From Rhodovulum robiginosum (lineage in GTDB: Bacteria; Pseudomonadota; Alphaproteobacteria; Rhodobacterales; Rhodobacteraceae): 64,000 nucleotides of DNA. The notes under the pieces were generated by a model. The model worked only from the letters and a program-made list of their open reading frames with translations, made no database searches and was not told the origin of the DNA. Every line of letters starts with the position of its first letter. Position 1 is the stretch's first letter. The stretch lies in assembly GCF_003944755.1 (NCBI RefSeq), contig NZ_RWGU01000041.1, forward strand, positions 53,790 to 117,789. The letters run 5' to 3'. Both the position numbers and the translations under genes were made by a program. Below are positions 1-11,013 of the stretch, piece by piece.

Positions 1-34
1 GCTGGTGAATCTCGTGATCTTCGCGGAACGTCAT
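1..34 (-). CDS. Start of a small oxidase-assembly-locus protein (partial, 3' end outside window)
   Basis: Only the first 11 codons are inside the window, reading [11 protein letters not shown]. The ATG overlaps the ctaB stop in an ATGA arrangement, so it is probably translationally coupled to ctaB. In Rhodobacterales the gene after ctaB is usually a small single-membrane-span protein placed before ctaG, with an N-terminus like this one. That assignment comes from synteny and from the start motif. The rest of the protein cannot be seen, so its function is unproven. Confidence 0.55.
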   Translation of the reverse strand, partial: MTFREDHEIHQ

Positions 35-972
35 GCCCAGCCTCCCAATCCGAACGGCGCCAGCGCCGCCTCGGCCATCAGCGCCAGGAAATGGGCGAAG
101 AGGTAGGTCAGCGACAGGCGGAAGAAACGTTTCTCGACCATGTATTTGTCGGCCTCGGCCTCGGGCGTTGTGCGGCGCCAGATGCGCCAGGCGCCCCGCA
201 GGAAGCGCGCGTTCAGCACCAGCGCGGTGGCCAGGTAGACCGGCCCGCCGATCGAGGTGAAGGCGAGGCCAATGGCCAGCGCCGCCAGAAGCACGGTGTA
301 GATGAAGACCTGAAGCCGCGTGTGGTCGTGGCCGTGGGTCACCGTCAGCATCGGCACCTTGGCGTCGGAATAATCGGTCTTCATGAACAGCGCGAGCGCC
401 CAGAAATGCGGCGGTGTCCACAGCATGATCAACGCGAACATCAGCACGCTTTCGAGGCTCACGCCGCCTGTTGCAACGGCCCAGCCGATCATCGGCGGGA
501 AGGCCCCGGCGGCCCCGCCGATCACGATGTTCTGCGGCGTCCAGCGCTTCAGCCACATCGTGTAGACGACCAGGTAAAAGAAGATGGTGAAGGCCAGCAG
601 CGCCGCGGAGAACAGGTTCGCCGCCAGCCCCAGCATCATCACCGACAGGCCGGACAGCGCGAGGCCCAGGCCCAGCGCCTCGCCCGGCGAGACCTTGCCC
701 GCGGGCACCGGCCGTTTGGCCGTGCGCTTCATCACCGCGTCGATATCGGCGTCCCACCACATGTTCAGCGCGCCCGAGGCCCCCGCCCCCACCGCGATGA
801 ACAGGATCGCGGCGAAGCCGACCATCGGGTGCACCGGCACCGGCGCCACCACCAGACCGGCCAGCGCGGTGAACACCACCAGCGTCATGACCCGCGGCTT
901 CAACAGCTTGAAATAGTCGTGAAAGCTCGCCTCGGGGCGTTGCTCCAGCACGGTCACGGTTGCGTCGCTCAT
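31..972 (-). CDS. ctaB: Protoheme IX farnesyltransferase (heme O synthase)
   Basis: Integral membrane UbiA-superfamily enzyme that transfers a farnesyl group to heme b to make heme O for aa3-type cytochrome oxidase. The 313-residue length fits the family. The first Asp-rich prenyl-diphosphate motif runs from N70 through D74, D76 and D78 (NMWWDADID). The second Asp pair is D200 and D203 (TDYSDAKVP). Several hydrophobic spans cover residues 30-300. The gene lies 49 bases after ctaC on the same strand and overlaps the next small gene by 4 bases, so it is probably in one operon with ctaC. The start MSDATVTV is kept because the conserved core follows closely. Confidence 0.95.
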   Translation of the reverse strand: MSDATVTVLEQRPEASFHDYFKLLKPRVMTLVVFTALAGLVVAPVPVHPMVGFAAILFIAVGAGASGALNMWWDADIDAVMKRTAKRPVPAGKVSPGEALGLGLALSGLSVMMLGLAANLFSAALLAFTIFFYLVVYTMWLKRWTPQNIVIGGAAGAFPPMIGWAVATGGVSLESVLMFALIMLWTPPHFWALALFMKTDYSDAKVPMLTVTHGHDHTRLQVFIYTVLLAALAIGLAFTSIGGPVYLATALVLNARFLRGAWRIWRRTTPEAEADKYMVEKRFFRLSLTYLFAHFLALMAEAALAPFGLGGWA

Positions 973-1021
973 ACGGCCCTCCCCAGCCAGGTGGCGCGCC
1001 GGGATGCCGGCGCGGCGGTGT

Positions 1022-1891
1022 CTAGTTGGCGGCGAGCGTCACGTCGCGCGGGCGGCCGGCATAGGCCTCGGCCGCGCCCTCCAGCCACGCGTCGTACTGC
1101 TCTTGCGTGACGGCCTTGACGGTGATCGGCATGTAGGCGTGCTGGATGCCGCAAAGTTCGGAGCATTGGCCGAAATAGATGCCCTCCATGCCCGGTTCGA
1201 CCTCGAACCAAAGCTCGGCCAGGCGCCCAGGCACCGCGTCCTGCTTGACCCCGAAGGCGGGCACCGTCCACGCATGGATCACGTCCGCGCCGGTGACCTG
1301 CACCACGACGGTCTTGCCGGTGGGCACGACCATGGCCGTGTCGGTGGCCAGAAGGTATTCGCTTTCATCATAGCCATAGGCGGCCAGATCCTCTTTCGGC
1401 AGCATGAAGCTGGAAAACTGGATCCCCTCGTCGGGGTATTCGTAGCCCCAGTACCACTGGTAGCCCGTGACCTTGATGTTGATATCGGCCTCGGGCATCT
1501 CCTGCTGCTTGAACAGCACCGGCAACGAGAAGGCCCCGATGAAGATCAGGATGACGATCGGCACCGCCGTCCAGGTGATCTCCAGCGGCGTGTTGTGGGT
1601 AAAGCGCATGGGCGCCGGGCTCATCCGCCGATTGTAGCGGACGATCACGATCAGCAGCAGCAGCATCACAAGCGCGGAAATCGCGCCGATGATGTAGATC
1701 AGCATCCCGTCGAGCCATTGCAGATCGCGGGCAAGTTCCGTCGCGGCGGGCTGAAAGCCCATGCCCTTGGGATGCGGCTTGCCGATGACCTCCAGCCCCG
1801 TCAGCGCCTCTTCCTGCGCCGACGCCGCCGTCGCCAGGATCGCACCGCTTAGCCCGGCCAAAACTCCGCTCAGCCCGTTCACACGTGCCAT
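1022..1891 (-). CDS. ctaC: Cytochrome c oxidase subunit II
   Basis: CuA-bearing subunit that accepts electrons from cytochrome c and passes them to heme a. The ATG at 1891 is chosen because GGGAG lies 5 bases upstream. The frame stays open far past it (antisense to tldD), but that extension has no family similarity. The product has 289 residues with a signal peptide ending near residue 25 (TAASA), two membrane helices (about 62-86 and 104-126) and the aromatic electron-entry patch [11 protein letters not shown] (143-153). The CuA ligands are H206, C243, E245, C247, H251 and M254. KQDAVPGR at 216-223 is also typical. It is divergent from tldD, with 180 bases between. Confidence 0.97.
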   Translation of the reverse strand: MARVNGLSGVLAGLSGAILATAASAQEEALTGLEVIGKPHPKGMGFQPAATELARDLQWLDGMLIYIIGAISALVMLLLLIVIVRYNRRMSPAPMRFTHNTPLEITWTAVPIVILIFIGAFSLPVLFKQQEMPEADINIKVTGYQWYWGYEYPDEGIQFSSFMLPKEDLAAYGYDESEYLLATDTAMVVPTGKTVVVQVTGADVIHAWTVPAFGVKQDAVPGRLAELWFEVEPGMEGIYFGQCSELCGIQHAYMPITVKAVTQEQYDAWLEGAAEAYAGRPRDVTLAAN

Positions 1892-2071
1892 AGTCACTCC
1901 CTGGTTCCCTGCGGCGGCTTTTTCCGCCATCCTGCCGGCATCCCGGGGCGCACCTCGGAATACCGTTGTATCCCGGCCAGACGAAACCATATTCACCGGA
2001 GCGACACAAGGGAAACGTGCGGCGAGTTGCCGCAAGATCAGCCCGATCGAAAAAGCCACTACGGAGCCCCC

Positions 2072-3493
<1,422 letters not shown>

Positions 3494-3616
3494 CCGCCCG
3501 GCTTGGTCGCTCTTCATGGGCTCCCGCCCGCTCTGCGGCCCTGGCCGATCCGCGTTCACCAATCGTTAACCATCTGCGCCCAAGACTCGTCCGAGGATGA
3601 GCGGAGCCGCGCGGCA

Positions 3617-4777
3617 TTGCAGAAGAATTCTTCAACACACACCCTCGCACCACCCACAAGGGAGGATTCCCTGGTCGCGTGGCTGCGCCTCATCCGCTCG
3701 CGCCGTGTCGGCGCGAGCACCTTTTTCCGGCTGATGGCCGAGCATGGCAGCGCCGAGGCGGCGCTCGATGCGCTGCCCGGCATCGCGCGGCAGGCGCGGG
3801 TGGCCGACTACGCCCCCTGCCCGGCCGACGACGCACGGCGCGAACTCGACGCCGGGCGCGCGGCGGGCGCCCGGCCACTGTGTTTTGGCGCGCCCGACTA
3901 CCCCGCCGCCCTGGCCGACCTCGGCGACGCGCCGCCCGTGCTGTGGGCGTTGGGCCGGGCCGACCTCGCCCAGCGCCCGATGGCCGCGCTGGTTGGCGCG
4001 CGAAATGCCTCCAGTCTTGGCACGCGCATGGCCCGCGCGCTGGCGCTGGGGCTGGGCAAGGCCGGGTTCACCGTGGTCTCGGGCCTGGCCCGCGGGATCG
4101 ACCGCGCCGCCCACCTGGCCGCGCTGGAAACCGGCACCGTGGCCGTGCAGGCCGGCGGGATCGACGTGATCTATCCCACCGAGAATGCGGGCCTCGCCGC
4201 CGATATCGCCGAAACCGGACTGCGCCTGTCCGAACAGCCGCCGGGGATGCAGCCGCAGGCGCGGCATTTTCCCCAGCGCAACCGCATCATCTCGGGGCTG
4301 TCGCGCGCCGTGGTGGTGGTCGAGGCCGCCGCGCGCTCGGGCAGCCTGATTACCGCGAAGGCCGCGCTCGACCAGGGGCGCGAGGTGCTGGCGGTGCCCG
4401 GCCACCCGTTCGACGCGCGCGCGGCGGGCTGCAACATGCTGATCCGCGACGGCGCCGTCCTGGTGCGCGGGGCCGAGGACGTGTGCGAGGCGCTGACCGG
4501 GCAATTGCCCTTGCCGGTGCCCGACCCGGCGCCCCCCCCGCGCCCGCGCATCACCGAGGTGCCCCGCACGCCCCCCTCAGCACGCCGCGCGCCGGCCGAT
4601 ACCGCAACGCTGCATGCCGAGATCCTGTCGCGCCTCGGTCCCTCGCCGCTGGCCGAGGATCAGCTGATCCGCGATCTTGCGCTGCCCGCCGGCCATGTCG
4701 CCCCCGCGCTGGTCACGCTGGAGTTGGACGGCCGCATCCAGCGCCAGGCCGGGGGCCTGTTGTCGCGCCAGGGCTGA
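3617..4777 (+). CDS. dprA: DNA-processing protein DprA
   Basis: DprA loads RecA on incoming single-stranded DNA during natural transformation. It is also widespread in bacteria not known to be competent. The Rossmann-like core is complete: ALVGARNASSLGTR, SGLARGIDRAAH, AVQAGGIDVIYP, and FPQRNRIISGLS followed by EAAARSGSLITAKAALDQGR. A C-terminal winged-helix segment (about residues 320-385) is also present. The start is uncertain. No in-frame ATG precedes the conserved RLIRSRRVG. The TTG at 3617 is preferred because it follows a GGAG and begins just before the conserved region. Another TTG at 3503 would add 38 unconserved residues. Confidence 0.9.
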   Translation: MQKNSSTHTLAPPTREDSLVAWLRLIRSRRVGASTFFRLMAEHGSAEAALDALPGIARQARVADYAPCPADDARRELDAGRAAGARPLCFGAPDYPAALADLGDAPPVLWALGRADLAQRPMAALVGARNASSLGTRMARALALGLGKAGFTVVSGLARGIDRAAHLAALETGTVAVQAGGIDVIYPTENAGLAADIAETGLRLSEQPPGMQPQARHFPQRNRIISGLSRAVVVVEAAARSGSLITAKAALDQGREVLAVPGHPFDARAAGCNMLIRDGAVLVRGAEDVCEALTGQLPLPVPDPAPPPRPRITEVPRTPPSARRAPADTATLHAEILSRLGPSPLAEDQLIRDLALPAGHVAPALVTLELDGRIQRQAGGLLSRQG

Positions 4778-4822
4778 GGCCCGCCCGGCCCGACGGTCGA
4801 AGGTGCCGCCACGGGCGGTGCA

Positions 4823-4851
4823 TTGACATTCGCCGCCCGCCCCCCACATCT
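4823..4851 (+). promoter_or_regulatory. Candidate sigma-70 promoter for topA
   Basis: A perfect TTGACA lies at 4823-4828. Seventeen bases downstream is ACATCT, a weak match to the -10 hexamer. Transcription would begin about 34 bases before the topA start. The exact -35 hexamer in very GC-rich intergenic DNA is the main support, and the -10 is poor. Confidence 0.38.
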
Positions 4852-4891
4852 TCCGCCGCCATGGGCCTGAGCCCGAGTCGAAAGGAATTCC

Positions 4892-7393
4892 ATGCCGGTC
4901 GTTGTCGTCGAGTCGCCTGCCAAAGCCAAGACAATCAACAAGTATCTGGGCTCCGACTACACCGTTCTCGCCTCTTACGGCCATGTACGCGACCTGCCGC
5001 CCAAGGACGGATCGGTCGATCCAGAGCATGATTTCGAGATGCTATGGGAGGTCGGCACCGACTCGCGCAAACATGTGAAGGCGATCGCCGACGCGCTGAA
5101 AGACGACAACGCGCTGATCCTCGCCACCGACCCCGACCGCGAGGGCGAGGCGATTTCCTGGCACCTCGAAGAGGCCCTGAAAAAACGCCGCGCGATCAAG
5201 AAGGACACCCCGGTCAGCCGCGTGGTCTTTAACGCGATCACCAAATCCGCCGTCACCGAGGCGATGAAAAACCCCCGCGCGATCGACGAGCCGCTGGTGC
5301 ATGCCTACCTCGCGCGCCGCGCGCTCGACTACCTCGTGGGCTTCAACCTCTCGCCCGTTCTGTGGCGCAAGCTGCCCGGCGCGAAATCGGCGGGCCGCGT
5401 GCAATCGGTCTGCCTGCGGCTGATCGTCGAGCGCGAGATGGAGATCGAGGCGTTCCGCCCGCGCGAATACTGGTCGGTCAAGGCGGTGCTCTCCACCCCA
5501 CGTGGCCAGACCTACGAGGCCCGGCTGACGCTTCTGGGGGGCGACAAGCTCGACAAATACGACATCGCCAATGAGACCGCGGCGGAACTGGCCGTGCAGG
5601 CGATCAACAGCCGCGACCTCAGCGTCGCTTCGGTCGAGGCCAAGCCCTCCAACCGCAACCCGGCGCCGCCGTTCATGACCTCGACCCTGCAGCAGGAGGC
5701 CAGCCGCAAGTTCGGCTTCGGCGCGCGCCAGACGATGCAGGCGGCGCAACGCCTCTACGAGGCCGGGCACATCACCTACATGCGGACAGACGGCATCGAC
5801 ATGGCGCCCGAGGCGGTGATGGCCGCGCGCGACGCGATCAAGGACCGTTACGGCGCGGACTACGTGCCGAAAAGCCCGCGGATGTACAAGAACAAGGCCA
5901 AGAATGCGCAAGAGGCCCACGAATGCATCCGCCCCACCGACATGACGCGCGACGCGGGCAAGCTGAAGCTGACCGATGACGACCAGCGCAAGCTTTACGA
6001 CCTGGTCTGGAAACGCACGCTTGCCAGCCAGATGGAGGCCGCACGGCTGGAACGTACCACGGTGGATGTGATCAGCGCCGACGGCCAGGTGGGCCTGCGC
6101 GCCACGGGCCAGGTGGTGCTCTTCGACGGGTTTCTCAAGATCTACGAGGAGGGGCGCGACGATGTTGTGGTCGACGAGGACGACAAGCGCCTTCCGCAGA
6201 TCGCGCAGGGCGAGCCCGCGCAGAAGCAGAGCATCACGCCCGAGCAGCATTTCACCCAGCCGCCGCCGCGCTATACCGAGGCGACGCTGGTCAAGCGGAT
6301 GGAGGAACTCGGCATCGGCCGGCCCTCGACCTATGCCTCGATCGTCACCACGATCCAGGACCGCGGCTATGTGACCAAGGACAAGAACCGCCTGATCCCC
6401 GAGGACAAGGGGCGGCTGGTGACGGCCTTCCTGTCCAACTATTTCCGCAAATACGTAGGCTACGAGTTCACCGCCAATCTTGAGGACGAGCTCGACGACG
6501 TCTCGGCCGGCGAACGTGAATATCTCGACGTTCTGGGCCGGTTCTGGAAGGATTTCTCGGCCGCCATCGCCGAAACCGCAGATCTGCGCATCACCGAGGT
6601 TCTGGAAAAGATCGACGAGGTGCTGGCGCCGCACCTTTATCCGCCGCGCGAGGACGGCACCGACCCGCGGATCTGCCCCAAATGCGGGGCGGGCCGGCTG
6701 AACCTCAAGACCGCGCGGTCGGGCGGGGCGTTCATCGGCTGCTCGAACTACCCCGAATGCCGCTATACGCGGCCCCTGTCGGCCCCGAACGGCGAGGACG
6801 CGTCCGAGTTGGACGGCAAGGTGCTGGGCCATGACGGCGACGACGAAATCACCTTGCGCGTCGGTCGCTTCGGGCCCTACGTCCAGCGCGGCGAACCCAC
6901 CGAGGAGGCCCCCAAGCCGCCCCGCGCCAGCCTGCCCAAGGGCTGGGCGCCCGAGGAGATCGACCTGGAAAAGGCGCTGATGCTACTCTCGCTGCCGCGC
7001 GAGGTGGGTACCCACCCCGACGACGGCGAAATGATCGAGGCCGGCATCGGGCGCTATGGCCCCTACGTCAAGCATGGCAAGAAATACGCCAACCTCGCCG
7101 ATGTGGACGAGGTGTTCACCGTGGGCATGAACCGCGCGGTCGAAGTTCTGGCCCAGAAGAAAACCCGCGGTCGCGGCACGACGGCCAAGCCGATCAAGGA
7201 GCTGGGCGAGCACCCCGAAAAGGGCGGCGCGGTCAACGTGATGGACGGCCGCTACGGCCCTTACGTGAAGTGGGACAAGGTCAACGCGACGCTACCCAAG
7301 GGGGTCGACCCTGCCGACGTGACCATGGAGATGGCGGTCGGGATCATTGCCGAAAAAGCCGCCAAGAAGGGCGGGCGCAAGAAGAAGAGCTGA
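4892..7393 (+). CDS. topA: DNA topoisomerase I (type IA)
   Basis: Relaxes negative supercoils by transient single-strand cleavage through a 5'-phosphotyrosine. The 833-residue product has the Toprim domain (E7 in VVVESPAKAKT, then the ATDPDREGEA acidic motif near residue 75). The catalytic Tyr296 lies in ITYMRTDG. One four-cysteine zinc-ribbon module (CPKCG...CSNYPEC, near residues 595-625) is followed by C-terminal repeats of the form GRYGPYVK and a Lys-rich tail. Fewer zinc modules than E. coli is normal for alphaproteobacteria. An AAAGGA Shine-Dalgarno lies 7 to 8 bases before the ATG. Confidence 0.97.
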   Translation: MPVVVVESPAKAKTINKYLGSDYTVLASYGHVRDLPPKDGSVDPEHDFEMLWEVGTDSRKHVKAIADALKDDNALILATDPDREGEAISWHLEEALKKRRAIKKDTPVSRVVFNAITKSAVTEAMKNPRAIDEPLVHAYLARRALDYLVGFNLSPVLWRKLPGAKSAGRVQSVCLRLIVEREMEIEAFRPREYWSVKAVLSTPRGQTYEARLTLLGGDKLDKYDIANETAAELAVQAINSRDLSVASVEAKPSNRNPAPPFMTSTLQQEASRKFGFGARQTMQAAQRLYEAGHITYMRTDGIDMAPEAVMAARDAIKDRYGADYVPKSPRMYKNKAKNAQEAHECIRPTDMTRDAGKLKLTDDDQRKLYDLVWKRTLASQMEAARLERTTVDVISADGQVGLRATGQVVLFDGFLKIYEEGRDDVVVDEDDKRLPQIAQGEPAQKQSITPEQHFTQPPPRYTEATLVKRMEELGIGRPSTYASIVTTIQDRGYVTKDKNRLIPEDKGRLVTAFLSNYFRKYVGYEFTANLEDELDDVSAGEREYLDVLGRFWKDFSAAIAETADLRITEVLEKIDEVLAPHLYPPREDGTDPRICPKCGAGRLNLKTARSGGAFIGCSNYPECRYTRPLSAPNGEDASELDGKVLGHDGDDEITLRVGRFGPYVQRGEPTEEAPKPPRASLPKGWAPEEIDLEKALMLLSLPREVGTHPDDGEMIEAGIGRYGPYVKHGKKYANLADVDEVFTVGMNRAVEVLAQKKTRGRGTTAKPIKELGEHPEKGGAVNVMDGRYGPYVKWDKVNATLPKGVDPADVTMEMAVGIIAEKAAKKGGRKKKS

Positions 7394-7501
7394 GCCCGCC
7401 GGGCCCACCGTTTGGCGTGAAAAGGTTGGCGCGCGGCCTGCCGCATGGGCGGCACAGGCGGCGTCTCACGCCCCCGGCCGCGGCAGACGCGCCGCACTTG
7501 A

Positions 7502-7530
7502 TTGACAGCGCCCGGCCCCTTCGCCACAAC
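7502..7530 (+). promoter_or_regulatory. Candidate sigma-70 promoter for scoAB
   Basis: A perfect TTGACA lies at 7502-7507 and CACAAC lies 17 bases downstream, giving a leader of about 23 bases before the scoA ATG. The 166-base gap between topA and scoA holds no other feature that I can recognise. The -10 match is weak. Confidence 0.4.
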
Positions 7531-7559
7531 TCCCGCAACGGTCCAAATGGGAGAGGTCC

Positions 7560-8255
7560 ATGCAAAAGATATACGGCAGCGCGACCGAGGCGCTCGACGG
7601 GCTTTTGTTCGACGGCATGTTCATCGCCGCCGGCGGGTTCGGGCTTTGCGGCATTCCGGAACTGCTGATCGACGCGATCAAGGAGGCGGGCACGAAGGAT
7701 ATGACCTTCGCCTCGAACAACGCGGGCGTGGACGATTTCGGCATCGGCCTGCTGCTGCAGACCCGGCAGGTGAAAAAGATGATCTCGTCCTATGTCGGCG
7801 AGAATGCCGAGTTCATGCGGCAGTACCTGTCCGGCGAGCTCGAGCTGGAATTCAACCCGCAAGGCACGCTGGCCGAGCGGATGCGCGCCGGCGGCTGCGG
7901 CATTCCGGGTTTCTACACCAAGACCGGCGTCGGCACCCAGATCGCCGAAGGCAAGGAACACAAGGAGTTCGACGGCGAGACCTACATCCTGGAACGCGGG
8001 ATCGTCGCTGACCTGTCGATCGTCAAGGCGTGGAAGGCCGATACCACCGGCAACCTGGTGTTCCGCAAGACCGCGCGCAACTTCAACCCGCCGGCGGCGA
8101 TGTGCGGCAAGGTCTGCGTGTGCGAGGTGGAGGAAATCGTCGAGCCCAAGGACCTGGACCCCGACAACATCCACCTGCCCGGCATCTTCGTGCACCGCCT
8201 GATCCAGGGCGAGCACGAGAAACGGATCGAACAGCGCACCACCCGCGCGGCGTAA
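7560..8255 (+). CDS. scoA: 3-oxoacid CoA-transferase subunit A
   Basis: Alpha subunit of succinyl-CoA:3-ketoacid (acetoacetate) CoA-transferase, which moves CoA between succinate and acetoacetate in ketone-body and polyhydroxybutyrate catabolism. The 231-residue length matches family I subunit A. GGFGLCGIPELLIDAI (residues 22-37), the SNNAGVDDFGIGLLL block and the GIPGFYTKTGVGT segment are all typical. GAGAGG precedes the ATG by 4 bases. ScoB follows 12 bases downstream, so the two form a heterodimer-encoding operon. The exact acyl substrate cannot be settled from sequence. Confidence 0.93.
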   Translation: MQKIYGSATEALDGLLFDGMFIAAGGFGLCGIPELLIDAIKEAGTKDMTFASNNAGVDDFGIGLLLQTRQVKKMISSYVGENAEFMRQYLSGELELEFNPQGTLAERMRAGGCGIPGFYTKTGVGTQIAEGKEHKEFDGETYILERGIVADLSIVKAWKADTTGNLVFRKTARNFNPPAAMCGKVCVCEVEEIVEPKDLDPDNIHLPGIFVHRLIQGEHEKRIEQRTTRAA

Positions 8256-8267
8256 GGGAGAAATAAC

Positions 8268-8897
8268 ATGCCTTGGGACCGCAACCAGATGGCGGCGCGC
8301 GCCGCTGAGGAACTGAAGGACGGGATGTATGTCAACCTCGGCATCGGCATTCCGACGCTGGTGGCCAACTATATCCCGGACGGCGTGACAGTCACGCTGC
8401 AATCGGAAAACGGGATGCTCGGCCTCGGCCCCTTCCCGATCGAGGGCAGCGAAGACCCCGACCTGATCAACGCCGGCAAGCAGACCATCACCGAGCTGCC
8501 GCATTCGGCCTATTTCGACAGCGCCACCTCCTTTGGCATGATCCGTGGCGGCAAGATTGCCATGGCGATCCTGGGCGCGATGGAGGTTTCGGAAGAGGGC
8601 GACCTGGCCAACTGGATGATCCCCGGCAAGCTGGTCAAGGGGATGGGCGGCGCGATGGACCTTGTGGCCGGCGTGCGCCGAGTGGTGATCGTGATGGATC
8701 ACACCAACAAGCATGGCGACAGCAAGCTTTTGAAAGCCTGCACCCTGCCGCTGACCGGCACCGCCGTTGTCGACCGGATCATCACCAACCTCGGCGTGCT
8801 CGACGTGGTCGAGGGCGGGCTGAAGATCGTCGAATGCGCCGAGGGCGTCACCGAAGACGAGATCCGCACGGCCACCGAGGCAGCCATCGTCAACTGA
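8268..8897 (+). CDS. scoB: 3-oxoacid CoA-transferase subunit B
   Basis: Catalytic beta subunit paired with scoA. The active-site glutamate that forms the enzyme-CoA thioester lies in the conserved [10 protein letters not shown] (near residues 46-55). [12 protein letters not shown] near the N-terminus and [13 protein letters not shown] also fit the family, as does the 209-residue length. It is followed by a strong hairpin terminator, so the transcription unit is probably just scoAB. Confidence 0.94.
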   Translation: MPWDRNQMAARAAEELKDGMYVNLGIGIPTLVANYIPDGVTVTLQSENGMLGLGPFPIEGSEDPDLINAGKQTITELPHSAYFDSATSFGMIRGGKIAMAILGAMEVSEEGDLANWMIPGKLVKGMGGAMDLVAGVRRVVIVMDHTNKHGDSKLLKACTLPLTGTAVVDRIITNLGVLDVVEGGLKIVECAEGVTEDEIRTATEAAIVN

Positions 8898-8912
8898 CCC
8901 CTCAAACGACAT

Positions 8913-8948
8913 GCGCGCCGGAGATGTGTCTCGCCGGCGCGCGTTTCG
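8913..8948 (+). terminator. Rho-independent terminator after scoB
   Basis: A 9-base perfect stem (GCGCGCCGG at 8913-8921 with CCGGCGCGC at 8934-8942) carries a small inner AGA/TCT extension. It is followed by G and TTT. It sits 16 bases after the scoB stop. Confidence 0.7.
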
Positions 8949-9002
8949 TGTCTTGGGAAGGGGCGGGTAGTGGCGCGCCCCTTCGCTGTTTTCTCCGCAT
9001 GA

Positions 9003-9398
9003 TCAGCTATTCGGGCCGTCGCGGTGGTCGCCAAGCGCATCGAGGATCTGCGCCGCGCGGGCATTCGCGTGGCTTTGCGTCGACATGAAGACGCGCGACG
9101 TGTCGTCCTCGGCGAAGACCCGGTCAATGCCGTCGTCGCTGCCCATGGCGATGGATTCGAAGATGCGCTCGGCCTCGTCGTTCGCGGCGCTGGTGCTGGA
9201 CACGGTGTATTCCTTGGGCGTGCCGAAGTAGACGCGGGCGTCGTTGCCGGTCTCGTTGGCGGCGGCCTTCAGGCGGACCAGCTGGGTGCCGGTGTACTGG
9301 CCTGCTTCCACGCCGAGTTCGCGTTCGAGTTGCGACTGGGCCATCGCGGGGGCGGCCAGGGCGAAGACGGCGGCAGTGCTCAGGATAATGCGTTTCAT
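9003..9398 (-). CDS. Secreted protein of unknown function
   Basis: I do not recognise a family. The 131-residue product begins with a clear signal peptide (MKRIILSTAAVFALAAPAMA, cleavage after AMA), so the mature protein of about 110 residues is probably periplasmic. The mature part is Ala-rich and acidic with no cysteines and no repeats. AAAGGAG lies 7 bases before the ATG. It is transcribed alone, facing scoB and divergent from the DprE1-like gene. The good ribosome site, signal peptide and isolated position support a real gene. Confidence 0.75.
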   Translation of the reverse strand: MKRIILSTAAVFALAAPAMAQSQLERELGVEAGQYTGTQLVRLKAAANETGNDARVYFGTPKEYTVSSTSAANDEAERIFESIAMGSDDGIDRVFAEDDTSRVFMSTQSHANARAAQILDALGDHRDGPNS

Positions 9399-9600
9399 GG
9401 GTGTATCTCCTTTGGTTTGGTTGTCGGTTCAGTTGGGCTGTTGCGTTGCCCGTGTACCGAAGATGCGCCCTCACCCACCTCACATCAACGCACACAAACG
9501 AGAGAAGGCCGCGAGATGGGTTCGTGGATGCACAGTTTGTGTGGCGCACGTTTCGTTGAGCCCCCTTGCGCCGGGGCACCCGGCCACCGGCGGTGCGAAA

Positions 9601-9630
9601 TTGTCGCCAAATTCGAAACAGCATCATATT
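9601..9630 (+). promoter_or_regulatory. Candidate promoter for the DprE1-like operon, in a 301-base divergent gap
   Basis: The gap 9399-9699 lies between two divergent genes. TTGTCG at 9601-9606 and CATATT at 9625-9630 (4 of 6 matches, 18-base spacer) form the only -35/-10-like pair I found reading toward the DprE1-like gene. I see no convincing promoter for the opposite gene and no small ORF in the rest of the gap. Confidence 0.3.
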
Positions 9631-9699
9631 GATGCCCTATTCCGTTGCTATCGCGCGGATGACAAACACCACCGAGCAGACAGATCCGCGAGTCACGAC

Positions 9700-11013
9700 A
9701 TGCAATGGAAAACCGCTGAATATGCGGGCTGGGGCCGGGCGTATCGCGCCCATGGCCCGCTGGCCCGCCCCGAGCGCCTGTCGGCGCTCGCCGCCGCGCT
9801 GGCCGAACCAGGCCCCGCCATCGGCAACCGCCGCTCTTACGGCGACGCCGCGCTAAACGATGGCGGCGCTGCGATCGAGATGACCCGGCTCGACCGGTTT
9901 CTCGGCTTCGACGCCGAGACCGGCACGCTGGATGTCGAGGCCGGCGCCACCATCGGGCAGATCGCCGAGGCCTTCGCGCCGCGCGGCTGGCTGCCCGCGG
10001 CGATGCCCGGCACCGGGTTCGCCACCGTGGGCGGCTGCATCGCCAATGACGTGCATGGCAAGAACCATCACGGGGCGGGCAGCTTTGGCCAGCACGTGAC
10101 GGCGCTGACCCTGATGACCGGCAACGGCCCGCGCGAGGTGACGCCCGAGGCCGACGCCGCTCTCTTTCGCGCCACGGTCGGCGGCATGGGCCAGACCGGC
10201 CCCATCGTCTCGGCCAGGCTGCGGCTGATCCCCTGCCCCGGCCAGCGTGTGGTGGTCGAGGAAAGCCGCGTTCCCGACCTCGGCACGTTTCTCGACCGGC
10301 TCGACGGATCAGAGGCCACTTATGCGGTCGGCTGGATCGACGCGCTGGCCCGCGGCAAGCACCTGGGCCGCGGCATCCTGGAAGAGGCGGAACTGGCCGA
10401 GGGCCCCCGCCCGGGCCCCGAGAAGCGCGCGAAATCGGTGCCGCTCGATCTGCCCGGCGCGCTTTTGTCCTGGCCGGTGGTCAAGGCGTTCAACGCCCGC
10501 TACCTGCGGCGCATCCCCGACACCGGGCGGCGCAGCAAGAAGCAGATCAACGACTTCTTCTTTCCGCTGGACGCGGTCCACGACTGGAACCGGCTATACG
10601 GCAAGCGCGGCTTTCACCAGTTCCAATGCGTCGTGCCGGTCGAGGCCAGGGACGCGCTGCGCGAGATCCTGACGCGCATCGCCAAATCGGGCCTCGCCTC
10701 GCCTCTGGCGGTTATCAAGCGCATGGGGCCGGGGCGCGGCGGGATGATGTCCTTCCCGATGGAAGGCTACACGCTGGCCGTGGACATGCCCAACCGCGCC
10801 AAGGCCGCGCCGCTGATCGCCGCGCTCTCGCGCATGGCGCAAGAGGCCGGCGGGCGCATCTACCTGGCCAAGGATTCGGTGGCCGAACCGGCGGTCGTGG
10901 CCGCGATGTATCCCGAACTGGACGCCTGGCGCGCCGAGGTGGCCAAGGCCGACCCCGAGGGCCGGTACCAGACCGACCTGGTGCGCCGCCTGCAACTGAG
11001 GAGCCCGGCATGA
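9700..11013 (+). CDS. DprE1-like FAD-dependent oxidase (polyprenyl-phospho-ribose 2'-oxidase candidate)
   Basis: VAO-type FAD oxidoreductase resembling DprE1, which oxidises C2' of decaprenyl-phospho-ribose in mycobacterial arabinan synthesis. The ATG at 9700 gives 437 residues, close to DprE1. The open frame upstream has no similarity. The FAD-binding part includes GNRRSYGDAALN (about 41-52), PGTGFATVGGCIANDVHGKN and GAGSFGQHV (about 103-130). The C-terminal half has the family signature KRMGPGRGGMMSFPMEGYTLA. The downstream reductase overlaps it by 4 bases, as expected for a DprE1/DprE2 pair, and a UbiA prenyltransferase faces them. The polyprenyl substrate is inferred from this context. 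Confidence 0.85.
   Translation: MQWKTAEYAGWGRAYRAHGPLARPERLSALAAALAEPGPAIGNRRSYGDAALNDGGAAIEMTRLDRFLGFDAETGTLDVEAGATIGQIAEAFAPRGWLPAAMPGTGFATVGGCIANDVHGKNHHGAGSFGQHVTALTLMTGNGPREVTPEADAALFRATVGGMGQTGPIVSARLRLIPCPGQRVVVEESRVPDLGTFLDRLDGSEATYAVGWIDALARGKHLGRGILEEAELAEGPRPGPEKRAKSVPLDLPGALLSWPVVKAFNARYLRRIPDTGRRSKKQINDFFFPLDAVHDWNRLYGKRGFHQFQCVVPVEARDALREILTRIAKSGLASPLAVIKRMGPGRGGMMSFPMEGYTLAVDMPNRAKAAPLIAALSRMAQEAGGRIYLAKDSVAEPAVVAAMYPELDAWRAEVAKADPEGRYQTDLVRRLQLRSPA

Noticed and set aside
91..1110. 339-codon plus-strand frame antisense to ctaB/ctaC
   Set aside because: Composition is Arg/Gly/His-rich as expected for the reverse strand of membrane protein genes. It has no domain or ribosome site.
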